DNA of 64,000 nt, taken from NCBI RefSeq assembly GCF_021134715.1, contig NC_060025.1, positions 7,378,001-7,442,000 on the forward strand. Reading direction: 5' to 3'. Made by a program: the position numbers and the translations under genes. Below are positions 28,501-38,000 of this stretch, one piece after another. This stretch comes from Daphnia pulex (lineage: Eukaryota > Arthropoda > Branchiopoda > Diplostraca > Daphniidae). The notes beneath the pieces were generated by a model. The model was not told where the DNA came from. It did not search any database and saw only the letters and a list, made by a program, of their open reading frames with translations. Numbering within the stretch: position 1 is the stretch's first letter; the number at the start of each line of letters is the position of its first letter.

Positions 28501-30840
28501 AATAATCAGAAGCTATTTTCTATATGACAAAAAGGCTTTTGACTATAAACTTTGAGTCACTTATATAAAAGAGACAGAGTGGTGCGAGCTGATTTGATGG
28601 GAAGATGCCGGAATTTCTACCGGTAATCATTTTCGCCATTCAGTAATATAGAGTATGTATAGGCATTTAGACTTGCGGGGAAATGTGGCTTGGATTTCAT
28701 ATATAATATGTAATAATAATAGACTATTGGTAGGATATCTATCGAGGCCTATATTTAAGTCTATAGCGATACATCATACGAAATCGTTAAGGGGGGATTT
28801 TTGGGGCCTTTACAGAAAGATCAAAGACGTTGAAAAGTGAGGGGAAAAAAAGGGGGGGGGGGAAAGCTATCTAGATATTTGATTCGACACTCGAAGGAGA
28901 GAGAAATAATAAGCGCTAGGCATTTTTATATTCGCGCGTCTTCTCTGCTCCTTGATTTCATTGCCAGACACTATAGGCTGGCGCCATTTTTATTTTTTTT
29001 AAGATCGCAACTTCCTTCTTCTTCGTGTTCAATTGAATTTGCGCTGCCGAGAAAATTATGGGAACTAAAAAAAAATATTTTTCCTTTTCTTTTTTGGAGG
29101 GGAAACCTTTTTTTTGTAGAGAGAGTTTCATTGATTATTGCCCCGCGCCGTGTCCGTTTTGTTTGGTTTCTTCGTCGTTATATATTGAGCGCCCGGCTAT
29201 CGATGATTTTTCGTCTCTTATTTTGCCACCCGTTTCGGACTCGATGTGTATATAACGGCGGGAACCAGCTCTCTCTCTCTCTACGCGTTTTATGTGCTGG
29301 TGCTGTGCTGTGTGTGTGTAAAACAGCTGACGCAGTATTGATTGGGACACACCACACATAGAGTCTATATACTCTAAAGGGGAGAAACTATAAAACTAAA
29401 CGCACAGCACAAGGAGAGAACGCACATCGTCTCAACGACCCCCCTCCAAAAAAAGGGAAAAGTCAAAAGAAGAAGAAGCCCCTCATCCAGCAACGAAGGT
29501 GCCAATACTACTCAAATAAATCCCTCGACAAGAATTCTTCTTCTTCTCCAGACTGCTGCTGCAAGATGATGGAAAGGCCGACGAGCGAAATTCTATCCAC
29601 TTTTAGGCTTTTTTCTTTTGAATGAATTCACATCTAGAGGGGGGTACTGTGGCCGACCCGTGCACACATTAGACATTACACAGAGAGAAGAGAGGAGAGA
29701 GCGAGTCCAGCACACCAGCAGGCGCATGCATCTCTATAGCTTGAGCACAGACACACAGCGAGTTGCAACGCACGGGCAAGAGAGAGACGAATTATCGATC
29801 CGGCTGGCGATCAATAAGAAATATACACAACTCGGTGAGAGAGAGCTCTAGAGCTGTGATGTGCTCCACATCTTCCTGGGATGCTGTTTTTTCCCCTAGA
29901 TATATATTTTCCCTATAGCTCTTTTCTTGATTTCTTAGATCAACAAAAACAAATGCGACTTGTACAACTTGGTGTGTGTATTGATGATTTATTTTTCTTT
30001 GTATATTTGTGATGGGTCTGATGTGTGTGCTGTGTGATGAGGATATATTCTCGGGTTGCCTCATCAGCCAAACTATTTGGCCTACTATACACGACCACCA
30101 CCACCACTGGCTGTGTGCTTAGATTTTCCATTCACACACACATATTGGCTGTGCTGCTGCTGTGCACACACACACAAGGTTTGTCGGTCTCCTTATTTTC
30201 TATAATTCGCCAGCACGATCTCTGCTGTGGCCGGGATTTGATGCTGAGAAAAGCGCTGGGAATTCAAGTGGGCTTTTTCGTCTGCCCTCTGATGTGCTCG
30301 TGACGCGTGACCTCATCTATACGCCAAAGACAATGGGCCACCACCGACGACACAGTTGGCCGTCTCTACTACCTTGACACGCTATCGACCCCCTACCCAT
30401 CGCAGTAGTCACGCGTTTCTTTAGCCCATCGAAATGATTTCCGCATGTATAATATAGTTTGTATCATAGGCTTATATTTGATGGAATCTATTTGATTGGA
30501 TGGATGGATAGAAACTCACCAGGATGCGTCCAGTGGTGGTCTGTCCGGAGATGAGCTCGCCGGCCCAGTCCTTGGCGTCGGTGACGAAAGTGCCTTCGAA
30601 CTCCTCCTTGGCTTGGCGCGGCGGTTTGGGCAGGTTCTGCTGCTTGAGGTCACTCTGGCTGTACTCGGGCGAAGCGTCTTTACGGCAGCAGATCATGGAC
30701 AGGCCGCGCCAGATGAGGACGATCGTGAGGCCGGCCAGGAAGGTGAAGATGCTGGACAGGAGGAAGCACCACCACTTGCGGTCCTTGAGGCATTCCTCCT
30801 CCTCCGGCGAGAGGACGTAACCTTTGCCGTCGTCCGACAT
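1..30840 (-). CDS. slo: slowpoke BK potassium channel, C-terminus off the left edge
   Basis: Pore-forming alpha subunit of the large-conductance Ca2+- and voltage-activated K+ channel of excitable membranes. Constitutive coding exons in transcript order: 30520-30840, 20515-20576, 20326-20422, 20133-20244, 19885-20036, 19601-19768, one of a pair (17413-17504 or 15375-15466), 13523-13633, one of a pair (11568-11673 or 10565-10670), 8441-8593, 8112-8267, one of a pair (7330-7442 or 6127-6239), 4448-4603, 4292-4368, 990-1049, and 81 down to the window edge. Every junction is GT-AG and all phases agree. This gives about 670 residues, roughly the first half of insect Slo: S0, S1-S6 with the TVGYGD filter, RCK1 and the start of the RCK1-RCK2 linker. 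ATG at 30840 is chosen because no in-frame ATG lies upstream in the open stretch. RCK2 with the calcium bowl must lie beyond base 1. Recognition rests on near-identity of many stretches to insect Slo. Confidence 0.96.
310..339 (-). CDS. slo: candidate slo microexon (30 nt, ELLRDDDPR)
   Basis: 30 nt after a very strong pyrimidine tract ending ACATTGCAG, with donor GAT|GTAAGT. It reads ELLRDDDPR in phase 1 to 1, so it can be included or skipped between the neighbouring linker exons without a frame change. The resulting join [17 protein letters not shown] is fully open. Confidence 0.7.
990..1049 (-). CDS. slo: slo linker exon ([14 protein letters not shown])
   Basis: 60 nt, phase 1 to 1, encoding [19 protein letters not shown]. 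The [14 protein letters not shown] stretch is diagnostic of the insect Slo RCK1-RCK2 linker. Acceptor TTGCAG, donor AGAG|GTATTT. Confidence 0.93.
2118..2141 (-). CDS. slo: candidate slo microexon (24 nt)
   Basis: 24 nt between TTCGTTTAG and ACA|GTAAGT, phase 1 to 1. After exon 14 it reads CADYSICD and continues in frame into 990-1049. It adds two cysteines next to the cysteine-rich linker. Both splice sites are good and the phase is preserved, but it is very short. Confidence 0.55.
2740..2773. repeat. perfect 11-bp hairpin in a slo intron
   Basis: GAGTCTGGGTC at 2740-2750 and its exact complement GACCCAGACTC at 2763-2773 enclose a 12-nt loop. The hairpin sits between two copies of TGAATTATCAA (about 2720-2730 and 2774-2784). 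It lies about 180 bases downstream of the 51-nt candidate exon in the transcript. Function unknown. Confidence 0.75.
2952..3002 (-). CDS. slo: candidate slo cassette exon (51 nt)
   Basis: A GC-rich island in an AT-rich intron with acceptor ATATGCAG and donor GCAA|GTACGT. Joined to exon 14 it reads [17 protein letters not shown], in phase 1 at both ends and a multiple of three. Skipping it therefore keeps the frame. Its polypyrimidine tract is poor, which lowers confidence. I do not remember an exact counterpart. Confidence 0.5.
4292..4368 (-). CDS. slo: slo exon 14: cysteine-rich RCK1-RCK2 linker start
   Basis: 77 nt encoding [20 protein letters not shown] followed by CKCKN, ending in phase 1 (AACT|GTAAGT). 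The Cys-x-x-Cys motifs correspond to the conserved CKACH/KKCKCK segment after RCK1. Confidence 0.94.
4448..4603 (-). CDS. slo: slo exon 13: end of RCK1
   Basis: 156 nt encoding [20 protein letters not shown], then [20 protein letters not shown] and [11 protein letters not shown] plus a split Arg. It matches the C-terminal lobe of RCK1 in insect Slo. Confidence 0.95.
6127..6239 (-). CDS. slo: slo exon 12a: alternative post-RCK1 exon
   Basis: 113 nt encoding [20 protein letters not shown] followed by [17 protein letters not shown] plus a split Glu. Acceptor TTTTTCTAG, donor GA|GTAAGT. It is about 1.1 kb downstream of its partner in the transcript. Confidence 0.9.
7330..7442 (-). CDS. slo: slo exon 12b: alternative post-RCK1 exon
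   Basis: 113 nt, phase 0 to 2, encoding [20 protein letters not shown] followed by [17 protein letters not shown] plus a split Glu. Acceptor TTAG, donor GA|GTAAGT. It shares the same frame and length with 6127-6239, forming a third alternative pair. Confidence 0.9.
8112..8267 (-). CDS. slo: slo exon 11: RCK1 second half
   Basis: 156 nt, phase 0, encoding [20 protein letters not shown], then [20 protein letters not shown] and [12 protein letters not shown]. It is highly conserved with insect Slo. Donor ACC|GTAAGT. Confidence 0.95.
8441..8593 (-). CDS. slo: slo exon 10: RCK1 core
   Basis: 153 nt, 51 codons, phase 0, encoding [20 protein letters not shown], then [20 protein letters not shown] and [11 protein letters not shown]. 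It contains conserved acidic residues of the RCK1 divalent-cation region. The neighbouring exon follows about 170 bases downstream. Confidence 0.95.
10565..10670 (-). CDS. slo: slo exon 9a: alternative RCK1 exon
   Basis: 106 nt encoding [20 protein letters not shown] followed by [15 protein letters not shown], the version closest to the main insect Slo sequence. Acceptor TTTGTAG, donor AAG|GTGAGT. Partner of 11568-11673. Confidence 0.92.
11568..11673 (-). CDS. slo: slo exon 9b: alternative RCK1 exon
   Basis: 106 nt encoding [20 protein letters not shown] followed by [15 protein letters not shown]. It is homologous to 10565-10670, with the same length and phase, and differs at several RCK1 surface positions (P/E, F/L, F/S, E/K, I/M, P/A). 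Donor AAG|GTAGAT. Mutually exclusive use is required to keep the frame. Confidence 0.9.
11953..12320 (-). pseudogene. unassigned coding island inside a slo intron
   Basis: Two protein-like open stretches on the slo strand in the intron between exons 8 and 9b. The first starts at an ATG near 12302, reads [20 protein letters not shown] and ends at a good donor GAAG|GTATGT. The second follows a strong acceptor (TTTTTTTTTCTTGTCAG), contains [18 protein letters not shown] and [19 protein letters not shown], and stops at about 11955. The two frames do not join at canonical sites, because the first ends in phase 1 and the second needs phase 2. It is therefore either a decayed nested gene or uses another exon. 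I do not recognise the family; it looks helical. Confidence 0.4.
13523..13633 (-). CDS. slo: slo exon 8: RCK1 first Rossmann unit
   Basis: 111 nt. It completes Arg and encodes [20 protein letters not shown] followed by [16 protein letters not shown], the opening beta-alpha-beta of RCK1. It is flanked by CCAG and CACAG|GTAAGC. Confidence 0.94.
14252..14290. repeat. (ATA)n microsatellite
   Basis: About 13 uninterrupted AAT/ATA units in a slo intron, followed at 14351-14382 by a GA-rich tract. Confidence 0.95.
15375..15466 (-). CDS. slo: slo exon 7a: alternative S6 end / RCK1 linker
   Basis: 92 nt encoding [20 protein letters not shown] followed by [10 protein letters not shown] plus a split Arg. 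Acceptor ATATAG, donor CGCAG|GTACAA. This is the downstream partner of 17413-17504, with an identical phase arrangement. Alternative S6-region exons are known in insect slo genes; the pairing here is read from the sequence. Confidence 0.9.
16476..16512. repeat. (GA)n plus G run
   Basis: An uninterrupted GA tract that runs into a run of G in the intron between slo exons 7b and 7a. Confidence 0.95.
17413..17504 (-). CDS. slo: slo exon 7b: alternative S6 end / RCK1 linker
   Basis: 92 nt, phase 0 to 2, encoding [20 protein letters not shown] followed by [10 protein letters not shown] plus a split Arg. It has the same length, phase and homologous content as 15375-15466 but is only moderately similar. 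Including both copies would shift the frame, because 184 is not a multiple of 3, so they must be used mutually exclusively. It changes the S6 C-terminal gate (Cys to Trp) and the linker into the gating ring. Confidence 0.9.
18780..18861. repeat. GA / GATAGATAGA minisatellite
   Basis: GA repeats, then four near-perfect copies of a 14-nt AGAGAGATAGATAG-like unit, in the slo intron between exons 6 and 7b. Confidence 0.9.
19601..19768 (-). CDS. slo: slo exon 6: pore loop, selectivity filter and S6 start
   Basis: 168 nt, 56 codons, phase 0 at both ends. It contains the turret ([19 protein letters not shown]), the pore helix and the K+ selectivity filter TVGYGD at about residues 279-284. It ends in the first half of S6 ([12 protein letters not shown]), directly upstream of the alternatively spliced second half. 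Confidence 0.96.
19885..20036 (-). CDS. slo: slo exon 5: S4 voltage sensor and S5
   Basis: 152 nt. It begins with the S4 series [19 protein letters not shown], carrying the spaced arginines of the BK voltage sensor. It then runs through the S4-S5 linker and S5 ([20 protein letters not shown]). The donor is TTG|GTATAC. Confidence 0.94.
20133..20244 (-). CDS. slo: slo exon 4: S2-S3 region
   Basis: 112 nt encoding [20 protein letters not shown] and then [17 protein letters not shown] plus a split Gly. This is the S2-S3 loop and S3 of the voltage sensor. The acceptor is TTAG and the donor ATCG|GTAAGA. Confidence 0.93.
20326..20422 (-). CDS. slo: slo exon 3: S1-S2 loop and S2
   Basis: 97 nt. It completes Ser and encodes [16 protein letters not shown] followed by the S2 helix [16 protein letters not shown], and ends AGA|GTAAGT. 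NMT is a potential N-glycosylation sequon in the extracellular loop. Confidence 0.93.
20515..20576 (-). CDS. slo: slo exon 2: S1 helix
   Basis: 62 nt, phase 0 to 2, encoding [20 protein letters not shown]. It begins after the CCAG acceptor and ends at CAG|GTATTT. The S1 segment matches insect Slo almost exactly. Confidence 0.93.
20577..30519 (-). other. slo intron 1, microsatellite-dense
   Basis: A 9.9-kb intron between the S0 exon and the S1 exon. It holds many (CA)n/(TG)n tracts (for example near 22258, 23954, 24224 and 25561), CAG/CTG runs (near 22720, 23158 and 23320), TATA-rich stretches and many short GC-rich patches. I see no splice-bounded reading frame with protein character. Alternative slo first exons or enhancers could lie here but cannot be identified by eye. 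Confidence 0.7.
30520..30840 (-). CDS. slo: slo exon 1: extracellular N-terminus, S0 and linker
   Basis: Encodes 107 residues from ATG 30840 to the donor CTG|GTGAGT. It contains S0 ([17 protein letters not shown], about residues 22-45), which is unique to Slo1-type channels, and the cytosolic S0-S1 linker ending [24 protein letters not shown] non-AUG extension upstream to 30921 stays open but has no in-frame ATG, so it is probably 5' UTR. Confidence 0.93.
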
Positions 30841-33800
30841 CTTGTGGTGTGGGTTCGTGTGGTGATGGCTGACGAAGTGGTGGTGGTCCGGTTGGTCGTG
30901 CTGATCTTGCGTGAACTCCACTTTGAAAAATTTGACTTGACTTTTTCCAAATTCAAATTCAATTAAAAAAAAAACTAAAAAAAACTAAAAAAAAAAAAAA
31001 AAATTCCAGGAAAGTTGAACCCAAACACAAATTTTTTTTTTTCGATAGGATTTTTCACTTCAAATAAAAAAAAAAAAATATAATAAAAAAAAAATTTCCG
31101 GAACCCCCAGCCCTATAGCCCGTGACTACGGCTGCTCTTGTTGAAGCTTGGCCGTCACCGGAATCAAAAAAAGGGGGGGCTGAATGGGGGGGGGGGGGAG
31201 GATCGGCGGCAGCTACAGGGCGAAACTGTTACGACGGATTGCAACGATCACGTCCAGCTGATGATGTGGTCTCGGTCGATTTCTCACTTGTCTGATTGGT
31301 TGCGACGGCACCGTCGACAATGCTGGGCCGTAGGTGAGTAGGACGGAACAAGGCGAATAATGTCCACTTGATCGGCCGCTGCTGCCGCCGTTTTCCTTCG
31401 TCTTGTGTGTCGCTCTCACCAACTGCTGCGTTCCAATAATTCGCACTGCACTGAAGCCGCACATCGGGAACGCAACGCGAGGGGGGCGACGGCCAACCTC
31501 AGAAAAAGATCCGGCGGTGGCAGTCGGCACTTGTCGAGTGAGGAGCAGCCGCGAGCGGAAAAAAACACCCAAGGATCTCCTCACCGCTCGACGTCGTCGT
31601 CGTCGCCGTCGCCAGGCTGACGCGCATCGCCGCCGCACCGGGATCGCGCACGTCCGTTCCCAACCATGGCCGCGCTCAATATCTCCGCGCCGTGCCCATC
31701 AGAGAGAGGGCAAATAGGAGGAAACCGGGAGGAAACCGGGAGGTGGGTGGGTCCTTACCATCCCACCCCTTTTGACTCCCGCGTTCCGTTATCTTATAGG
31801 CTGGAGCCCTGCCTGGCCCGATTGGTCCCGAAGAGAAAGAAGTTCAACCCTTGTACATGTTATATATACTATATAGACGACTACTACTACTATACTACTA
31901 CTACTCTAGACTCTAGACTCTCTCGGCACAAGCAGCCGAGACCCGGCCAAAACTTCTTGTAGCTTTGCTGGCTTCTCTTTTCTTTTTCTTTTCTTTTTTG
32001 TATTTTGCCCAGGACTTTTTTTTTTTTTTCTTTGTCCCTGGGCTGGCACACAGCACACTAGAACGTGAAGTTCTTTTTTTCTTTTCTTTCAGCTTTCACG
32101 CTGGTAGCTTTTTGGTATATAAGTTGGTGGGAGCAGAAAAAGGAGAGAGATGGCAACTGGCAGATCCATCTAACGGACTTGATTGAAAGGATCTAACATT
32201 TTGTCATGTTTTGGATCATATAATATACAGAGAAACTTGGTGAGTCCTTCTCCCAGCAGGAGCAGTTGCGTCCCGCGGACCGAGGAGTCGATCAATAATT
32301 TCAATGACTGACGCAGTGACGTATAAAGTATATGTGTGTGTGTGTGTAGACCAGGTCGCTGAAAACACACAACGCCATGTCGATCAATAAGTTGACTTTT
32401 ATTTTCTATTCTCTCTTCTTCATTTCCTGGTATTGTCAATCGACTGTGTCGAGAAACTCGGTCCGACGACGTAGTCAAAGTCGGAGAAAAACGCTTCGAC
32501 TTTCATTTTAATTCCACCAATTCATTAGATCATTAGAATCTATGCACACATGCCGATCGATACTATTGATGGGCCATGGTCATTTCTTATTGAAAGTTGT
32601 CGACTTCAAAACTCGATTGGCGGCTGTGTCCGATGGAATTAGTTCCGCATTCGATGATAATGGATGTCATCAATGCACTGCATATTTAATTGGCCCAATC
32701 CACTTAATATGGGGGGGGGGGGGAGACATGTAAAACAGAGGGGGGAACACGCACACCCAACTTAGAAATACACTTAGATTAATTAAGGCACGCTATCGGA
32801 TGCTCTCCGTATCAATATTTGGAGGCAAGCTGCTAGACTGCTGGACAACAAGAGACAAGTACATGCCGGAGTCCGTGCCCCCACCCCCTCCGGCTCGTTA
32901 CGGACGATTATGCAGCTTTCATTAACAGAGAGTTTAGCAATCCGAATTACTGGTCCATTCACAGCAGACGAGTACCAGAAGAATCTAAGGGCCTCCCATT
33001 ATTTTCCTTGTTTCCTTATTCGTTAAAAAATAATTAACTACATAATAGAACGCGTGTCGGAATAGATAGGGGGGTCATTGAAGTCAAAGTATTTTTTTTT
33101 TAGGAGGTTTCTGTGATCGCAACACTGAGATGAGAAATTGCTCTCGTTTCCTACTAGCTCTCTTTCTCTCCAGTTCGACTTTGTTGCCTTTGGAATTTCT
33201 CTAATCACCGAGATTAGATTGCTGCTGATTTGAAATAGCAAGAAGAGTGTGTGTGTGTCGGGGGAAAAATTCCTTAAGTGGATTCCTCATTTTTTGTTGT
33301 TGTCGTTTCGGTTGGGAAATCAGCCACGATTCCTGCGCCATCTACCGTTCAGAAAACTTTTCAAAATTTAATTGATTTAACGAGGTAAGAAATAATTCCC
33401 GGATTAATTTTAGTCATTCAGTTTTTAGGTCTATTAATTGACGTTACAAAGAAATAAGGGTTTTTTTTTGGGGGGGGGGGATTTATTTTAATTCGGTTAT
33501 CCGAAATGTATTTCGATGTCCTTGCCAAATATTCGTTCTTCTAATAAAAGTTCAGGTTGCCAAAGCAACGCATGCAAAACTTTCAAATCATGAAATCACA
33601 TATAAAAATCTAAACAGATAGCGTTCGAAAAGTGCAGCGGGAAATAACCAAGTCGACGTAGTTTTATAAACCACCGCTAGATGTCTCTTGCGCATGTTTG
33701 TTGTTTCTTTCTCAAAGCCTTTTCCGCCTCAAAGTCACCCGTCCCCGCCTCTCCCCCCCACCCCACAAACAGTATATTTACACACACACACACAACGAAT

Positions 33801-34989
33801 GTGTGCAATCTAGCACACACACACACTCGAGCCCATTTCCGCTGCCGAAATAAAAATAAAATCTCTAAAGGATTTGTTTATGTAGGCCCACATTCGGTGA
33901 GAAGAACTCGGTGGGCCAGTTGACTAGATTTTTTCCCCCCTTTTTCTTCACCCCAAAAGTTCTTCGTACACACACACCAGTGTGTAGAGTGTGTGTGTTG
34001 CACACAGCTTAAGGGGGAAACCGGGACCTACGTGTGTTCCCACCCACTTTGGTGCTGTGTGTGTGTTGTCCAAACTGTCAGTGTATTCAGTGTCTTTCAA
34101 AAAAAGAAGACTTGCTCTGAAAATTGTCGTGTTTTCATGTCAATGTTGTCGACGTCGAGTGTGTCGGTTCGATCGAAAACGGATGCCAATGCTGGCAGTT
34201 GTGTCGATGTGCAAAAGCGAATAGATCAAGCCATTCATCTGCTTTGAAACCTGAAAGCAGGTTGGATCAGCCAGACGATTCCATTTAGACAATTGGTGTG
34301 TTCATTTCCTTCTTGTTTTATTGTCTTTTTTTATCTTTTTAGTTGTTCCTGCTGCAGAGAGACTCATTGGTTGTGCGTCTGTCCATGTTCTGACGACTCC
34401 CCAAACAACTTCCAATTAGTGCCTGTGTGTCCTGCCCTGCCGGTCAGTCAGCCTCAAAATCTGCAACATCACAACTCATCGTTGGTGTGGCCATCCCAAG
34501 TGTGCAGATGAACACGAGAGCCTGGTGAGAGTCTGCCTGCGGTTGTTGTTGTTGTGTGAGACTGCGATTTGACTGGAGTGTGCCCCTGCAGCACTGGAAC
34601 GCCAGCAGGTTGGCATTTTGTGTGACAGCTTCGTCCACACCCAATTACCAGAGCTACACAGTGACACGTGCGTGTGGGGCTTGTTTCCTGGTGCGTCGCC
34701 AGTTCGACGCCGTCCGAAAGAAAAAAAAAGTTATAAAAAGAAACGCACGAGGTTCGTCGACCAGCTTGAGAGAAAAAAAGTTGAAAAGGAGAAGAGCCGG
34801 AAGAACGGAAAGTGCACACATACGTGGGATTTCCCACCTGGAGTGGACGTGAGAGGACGAAGAACTATGGCGTTTTGGTGAATCCCGACAAAACTCTTTT
34901 TCGTCCTTTTTTTTTATTCCATCACCCACCAACTCATTCCACCTCCCCCCTACCATCCGTCAGTCATCTGTGGAGACTCAAGAAACGTC
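30841..34989. promoter_or_regulatory. head-to-head intergenic region between slo and shep
   Basis: About 4.1 kb between two divergent start codons. The slo side has A/T runs (30960-31100) and then a CpG-rich block (about 31150-31700). The middle has (CA)n and poly-G tracts. The shep side (34000-34989) is moderately GC-rich and probably holds shep 5' UTR and promoter. No coding exon is supported. Exact transcription starts are not visible. Confidence 0.55.
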
Positions 34990-35085
34990 ATGAGTCAATC
35001 TGTCCAAGTGGACGCCCACTCTATCGACACGCCCCCCGTTGCTGATCCCTTATCCCTGGATACGTTATCCTCCTCCTCGCATTTG
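34990..35085 (+). CDS. shep: shep exon 1 with start codon
   Basis: 32 codons beginning [20 protein letters not shown] and ending TTG|GTATGC. It joins in phase 0 to 35160. The context before the ATG (AACGTC) is ordinary. Confidence 0.75.
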
Positions 35086-38000
35086 GTATGCCATCCAAAT
35101 TGTTTTGGGCGAAAATTAAATCTCTCATTCAATCTTTTTCTTTATTTTCTTTTCTGTAGAAGGAAGCAACGACTGATATGAGTTCATCCGACTCTTTGGC
35201 GGCAGCAGCAGCAGCAGCCACCAGTGAAAAATCGTCGTCCAACCGTGTCGTCGCCCAGAGAACTCCAGCAGGTGGTTCGAATCATCTTCCATCAGCAGCA
35301 GCAGCAGCAGCGGCTGCCGGCCACCAACAACAACAACAACACCGGACGGCCATCAACCGCAGTAACACTTCCGGCGGTGAAGGAGGTCTGGTCATGGTGG
35401 CTACGTCGCTCGCTGCTGCTTCTTCTTCTTCAACAACTCCGTCCAGCCGGGCCAATAGTGCCGAACCCTTCAGCAATGTAAGAAAAAAGACAAAAACCCC
35501 CCCAGAAACACTTCCTCTCCATTTTTATATTCCTTTTTCTAACCGGAAATCGCTGTTACTAACACACACACACAACTCGATGACTCGTAAAGGAATTGAA
35601 AAAAAACAAAACCAAATTTAGAACAGGCGAGGGAATTCGGAAATGTTCAGATTCTCTCAATAAAATGGGGCTCATTAACATGGAAGTAGAAACAGGTTTT
35701 TTATCTCTTGTGTTTATACTGTACTAGAGAGCTAGACATTCCTAAATTTTTCTCTTTTTTTTTTTTGGAAATGGAATGTCAACGTTCCATTGTCATGGCC
35801 GATCAGTCAACTCCTTTTATTTTTTGTCAGTCCATAGAAAGAAAAGAAAAACAAAACCAACAGAAAAATGATTTTTTCTCGTTTTGTTTTGTTTGTTTGT
35901 TTTTTTCTGGGGGGAAAAGGGGAAACATTTCTCGTGTAACCAATCGAGGAAGGGCCCACACATGCACCACACACGGAAGGCGAAACGAAGGAAGACTAGT
36001 TGAAATGTTGGACGAATGTGAAGAAGAAAAAGAACGTGAAAAAAAAACTAAAAAGAAAAAATCGCCTAAGGCTTTTTTCCGGTCTGTGAACTCTCTTCTC
36101 TCTCTCTCTTTCTCCCGTTCGTTCGTTCGTTCGGTTTGGGAACACACGGAATGAAACGAAAAGGAGAAAGAAAGAAAAAAAAAACTGATTTGAATTTTTT
36201 TGGCTCATCCTTTTTCTTTTTTTCCTTTACTCCTTCCTTCATTGTTATTCCAAGTGAAATATAAAAATACGTAAAAGAAGAAGAAGACGAAAGAACATGA
36301 TAATGGCGAAAAAATAACTCTCCATCACTCGACCGCGTCCAACCGCTCCGGGGCTCTCTCTCTCTTTTTCTCTCCAGGTCGCGTCTGTGTGTGTATTACG
36401 CCGCTTTTTTTCGTTCGTTCGTTCGTTTTTTTTACTTCGTGAAATCATCGACACGGAACGGCGTCTTGTGCGTATACAAAAGACACACACACACATTCCC
36501 GGATTTACATGTCTCTCTATATAAGATATCGATTTTTATTTCATCCGAAAAGGTGGTCCCGTTTTTCATTTTTTTTGCGGGAGGAGGTGGTTGGGGTGGG
36601 GGTGGTGGGGGTGGTGGGTAACACAATGTGTGTGATGAATATTATTTCCTTTTTCCCAAGGTCGTGGTCCTTCTCCGACTACGAGCGTGAAAAAATAGAA
36701 AAGAAAGAAAAAAAGATTTCGTGTGTCGTTGGTGGGGCGTGAAAAGTTGTTTTTCTCAAGCGCCAGATGTCACTGCGTTGGCGTCGAGAGGGGGGGAGAT
36801 TTTCGGGACTGGTGCATGTTGGCTAGCTGCTGCTGCCGCTGTGGCTCTGCCCGCCTCTTCTCTTTCCTTTCGTCTAAAAGGTCGCCATTCGTGAGTTTGT
36901 TTGTCGTGAGTCCGGTCCGTTGCTCACGAAGCAGCGCTCCTTTCTCACAACAGACAACACATTCAACATTAGACGCGGCCATTTTGTGCGTGTTTCTCTC
37001 TTCTCTCTCTCTCCTTCTCACTCCCGTCCGTTCGCGTTTCTTTTTCGTCTCTGCCCGAGTCAGTCCAACACGAACACTTAAAACTCCCGGAGAAGAAATT
37101 TTGGTGGTTTTTTTGGTTTGGTTTCGTTTTGTTTTCAACTTCTTATTTCTCGGTTGTTTCGCCCTGGGTCTCAACATTTTTGACAGACAACAACAACAAC
37201 ATGACTTGACCGTGGGGGTTGAGAAGTGAATTCGAGTGTTGTGTGTGTGTGTGTGTGAGTGTGTGTATGAGAGAGAGTCGGAACTGCCCTCTATATCTAA
37301 TCCCAGTTAGACTAGTGCTGCTGCGTGTGTTGTGTGCTGTGGACGTGTGTGTATGGGTGTGTAGTGTGTGTGTGTGTTTCAATCGAATTCCATCGACAAC
37401 AACAACAACAGTGACACTTGTCCCGGGTGGTCCTTTTTTTGATTTCTCAGGAACATTTTGCCCTTTTTGGCAAAACCCACCATCCAAAAGTTTTTGATTC
37501 GTTCACTTTTTCACGACAATAAACTTTCAGGGGGTTCGTTCAGGGAAGAATTTAAAAAAGAATAAAAAAGGGAGAAAATTGGAGCGCTGGGTTCGACTCA
37601 GCGCCATTTTCGCCAGCGCGGCAACCTCCTTTTCTCCTCCCATTTTGTTTTTTTCGTTTTATTTTATTTTTTCGAGTTCGTCTGATTTGTGTTGGGTATT
37701 AACAGAAAGGACCTCCCGTGTTAAAAACGTAATCCCACCGTTCGGGACTTTTTTTTTTCTCTTTGTTGTTTCCATTCGAAGGAATTTTTTAGTTGATTTC
37801 GTGAGTGCGAGTGGACGACGGAGTGGAATCGGACGACATTATCATCGACTAAAAACCTGTTTACATTTTTGGGTTGGTTTGGTTGGAATTGAATAAAAGA
37901 CACGACAAAACTGGTTCCACGATGAACCACATCATCATCCGAGTGAACCGGAAACAACAACATCGTAGTAGTGAAAGAAACGAATTTTATTATTAGTGTC

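Noticed and set aside
28837..29361. 174-codon plus-strand frame in slo intron 1
   Set aside because: It is low complexity with Phe/Leu/Arg bias from T-rich and CT-rich runs, with no splice context or domain.
30496..30966. Long plus-strand reading frame opposite slo exon 1
   Set aside because: It is the antisense shadow of the S0 exon and has no domain of its own.
36723..37229. 168-codon plus-strand frame in the shep intron
   Set aside because: Its composition follows CT/TG repeats and it has no recognisable motif.
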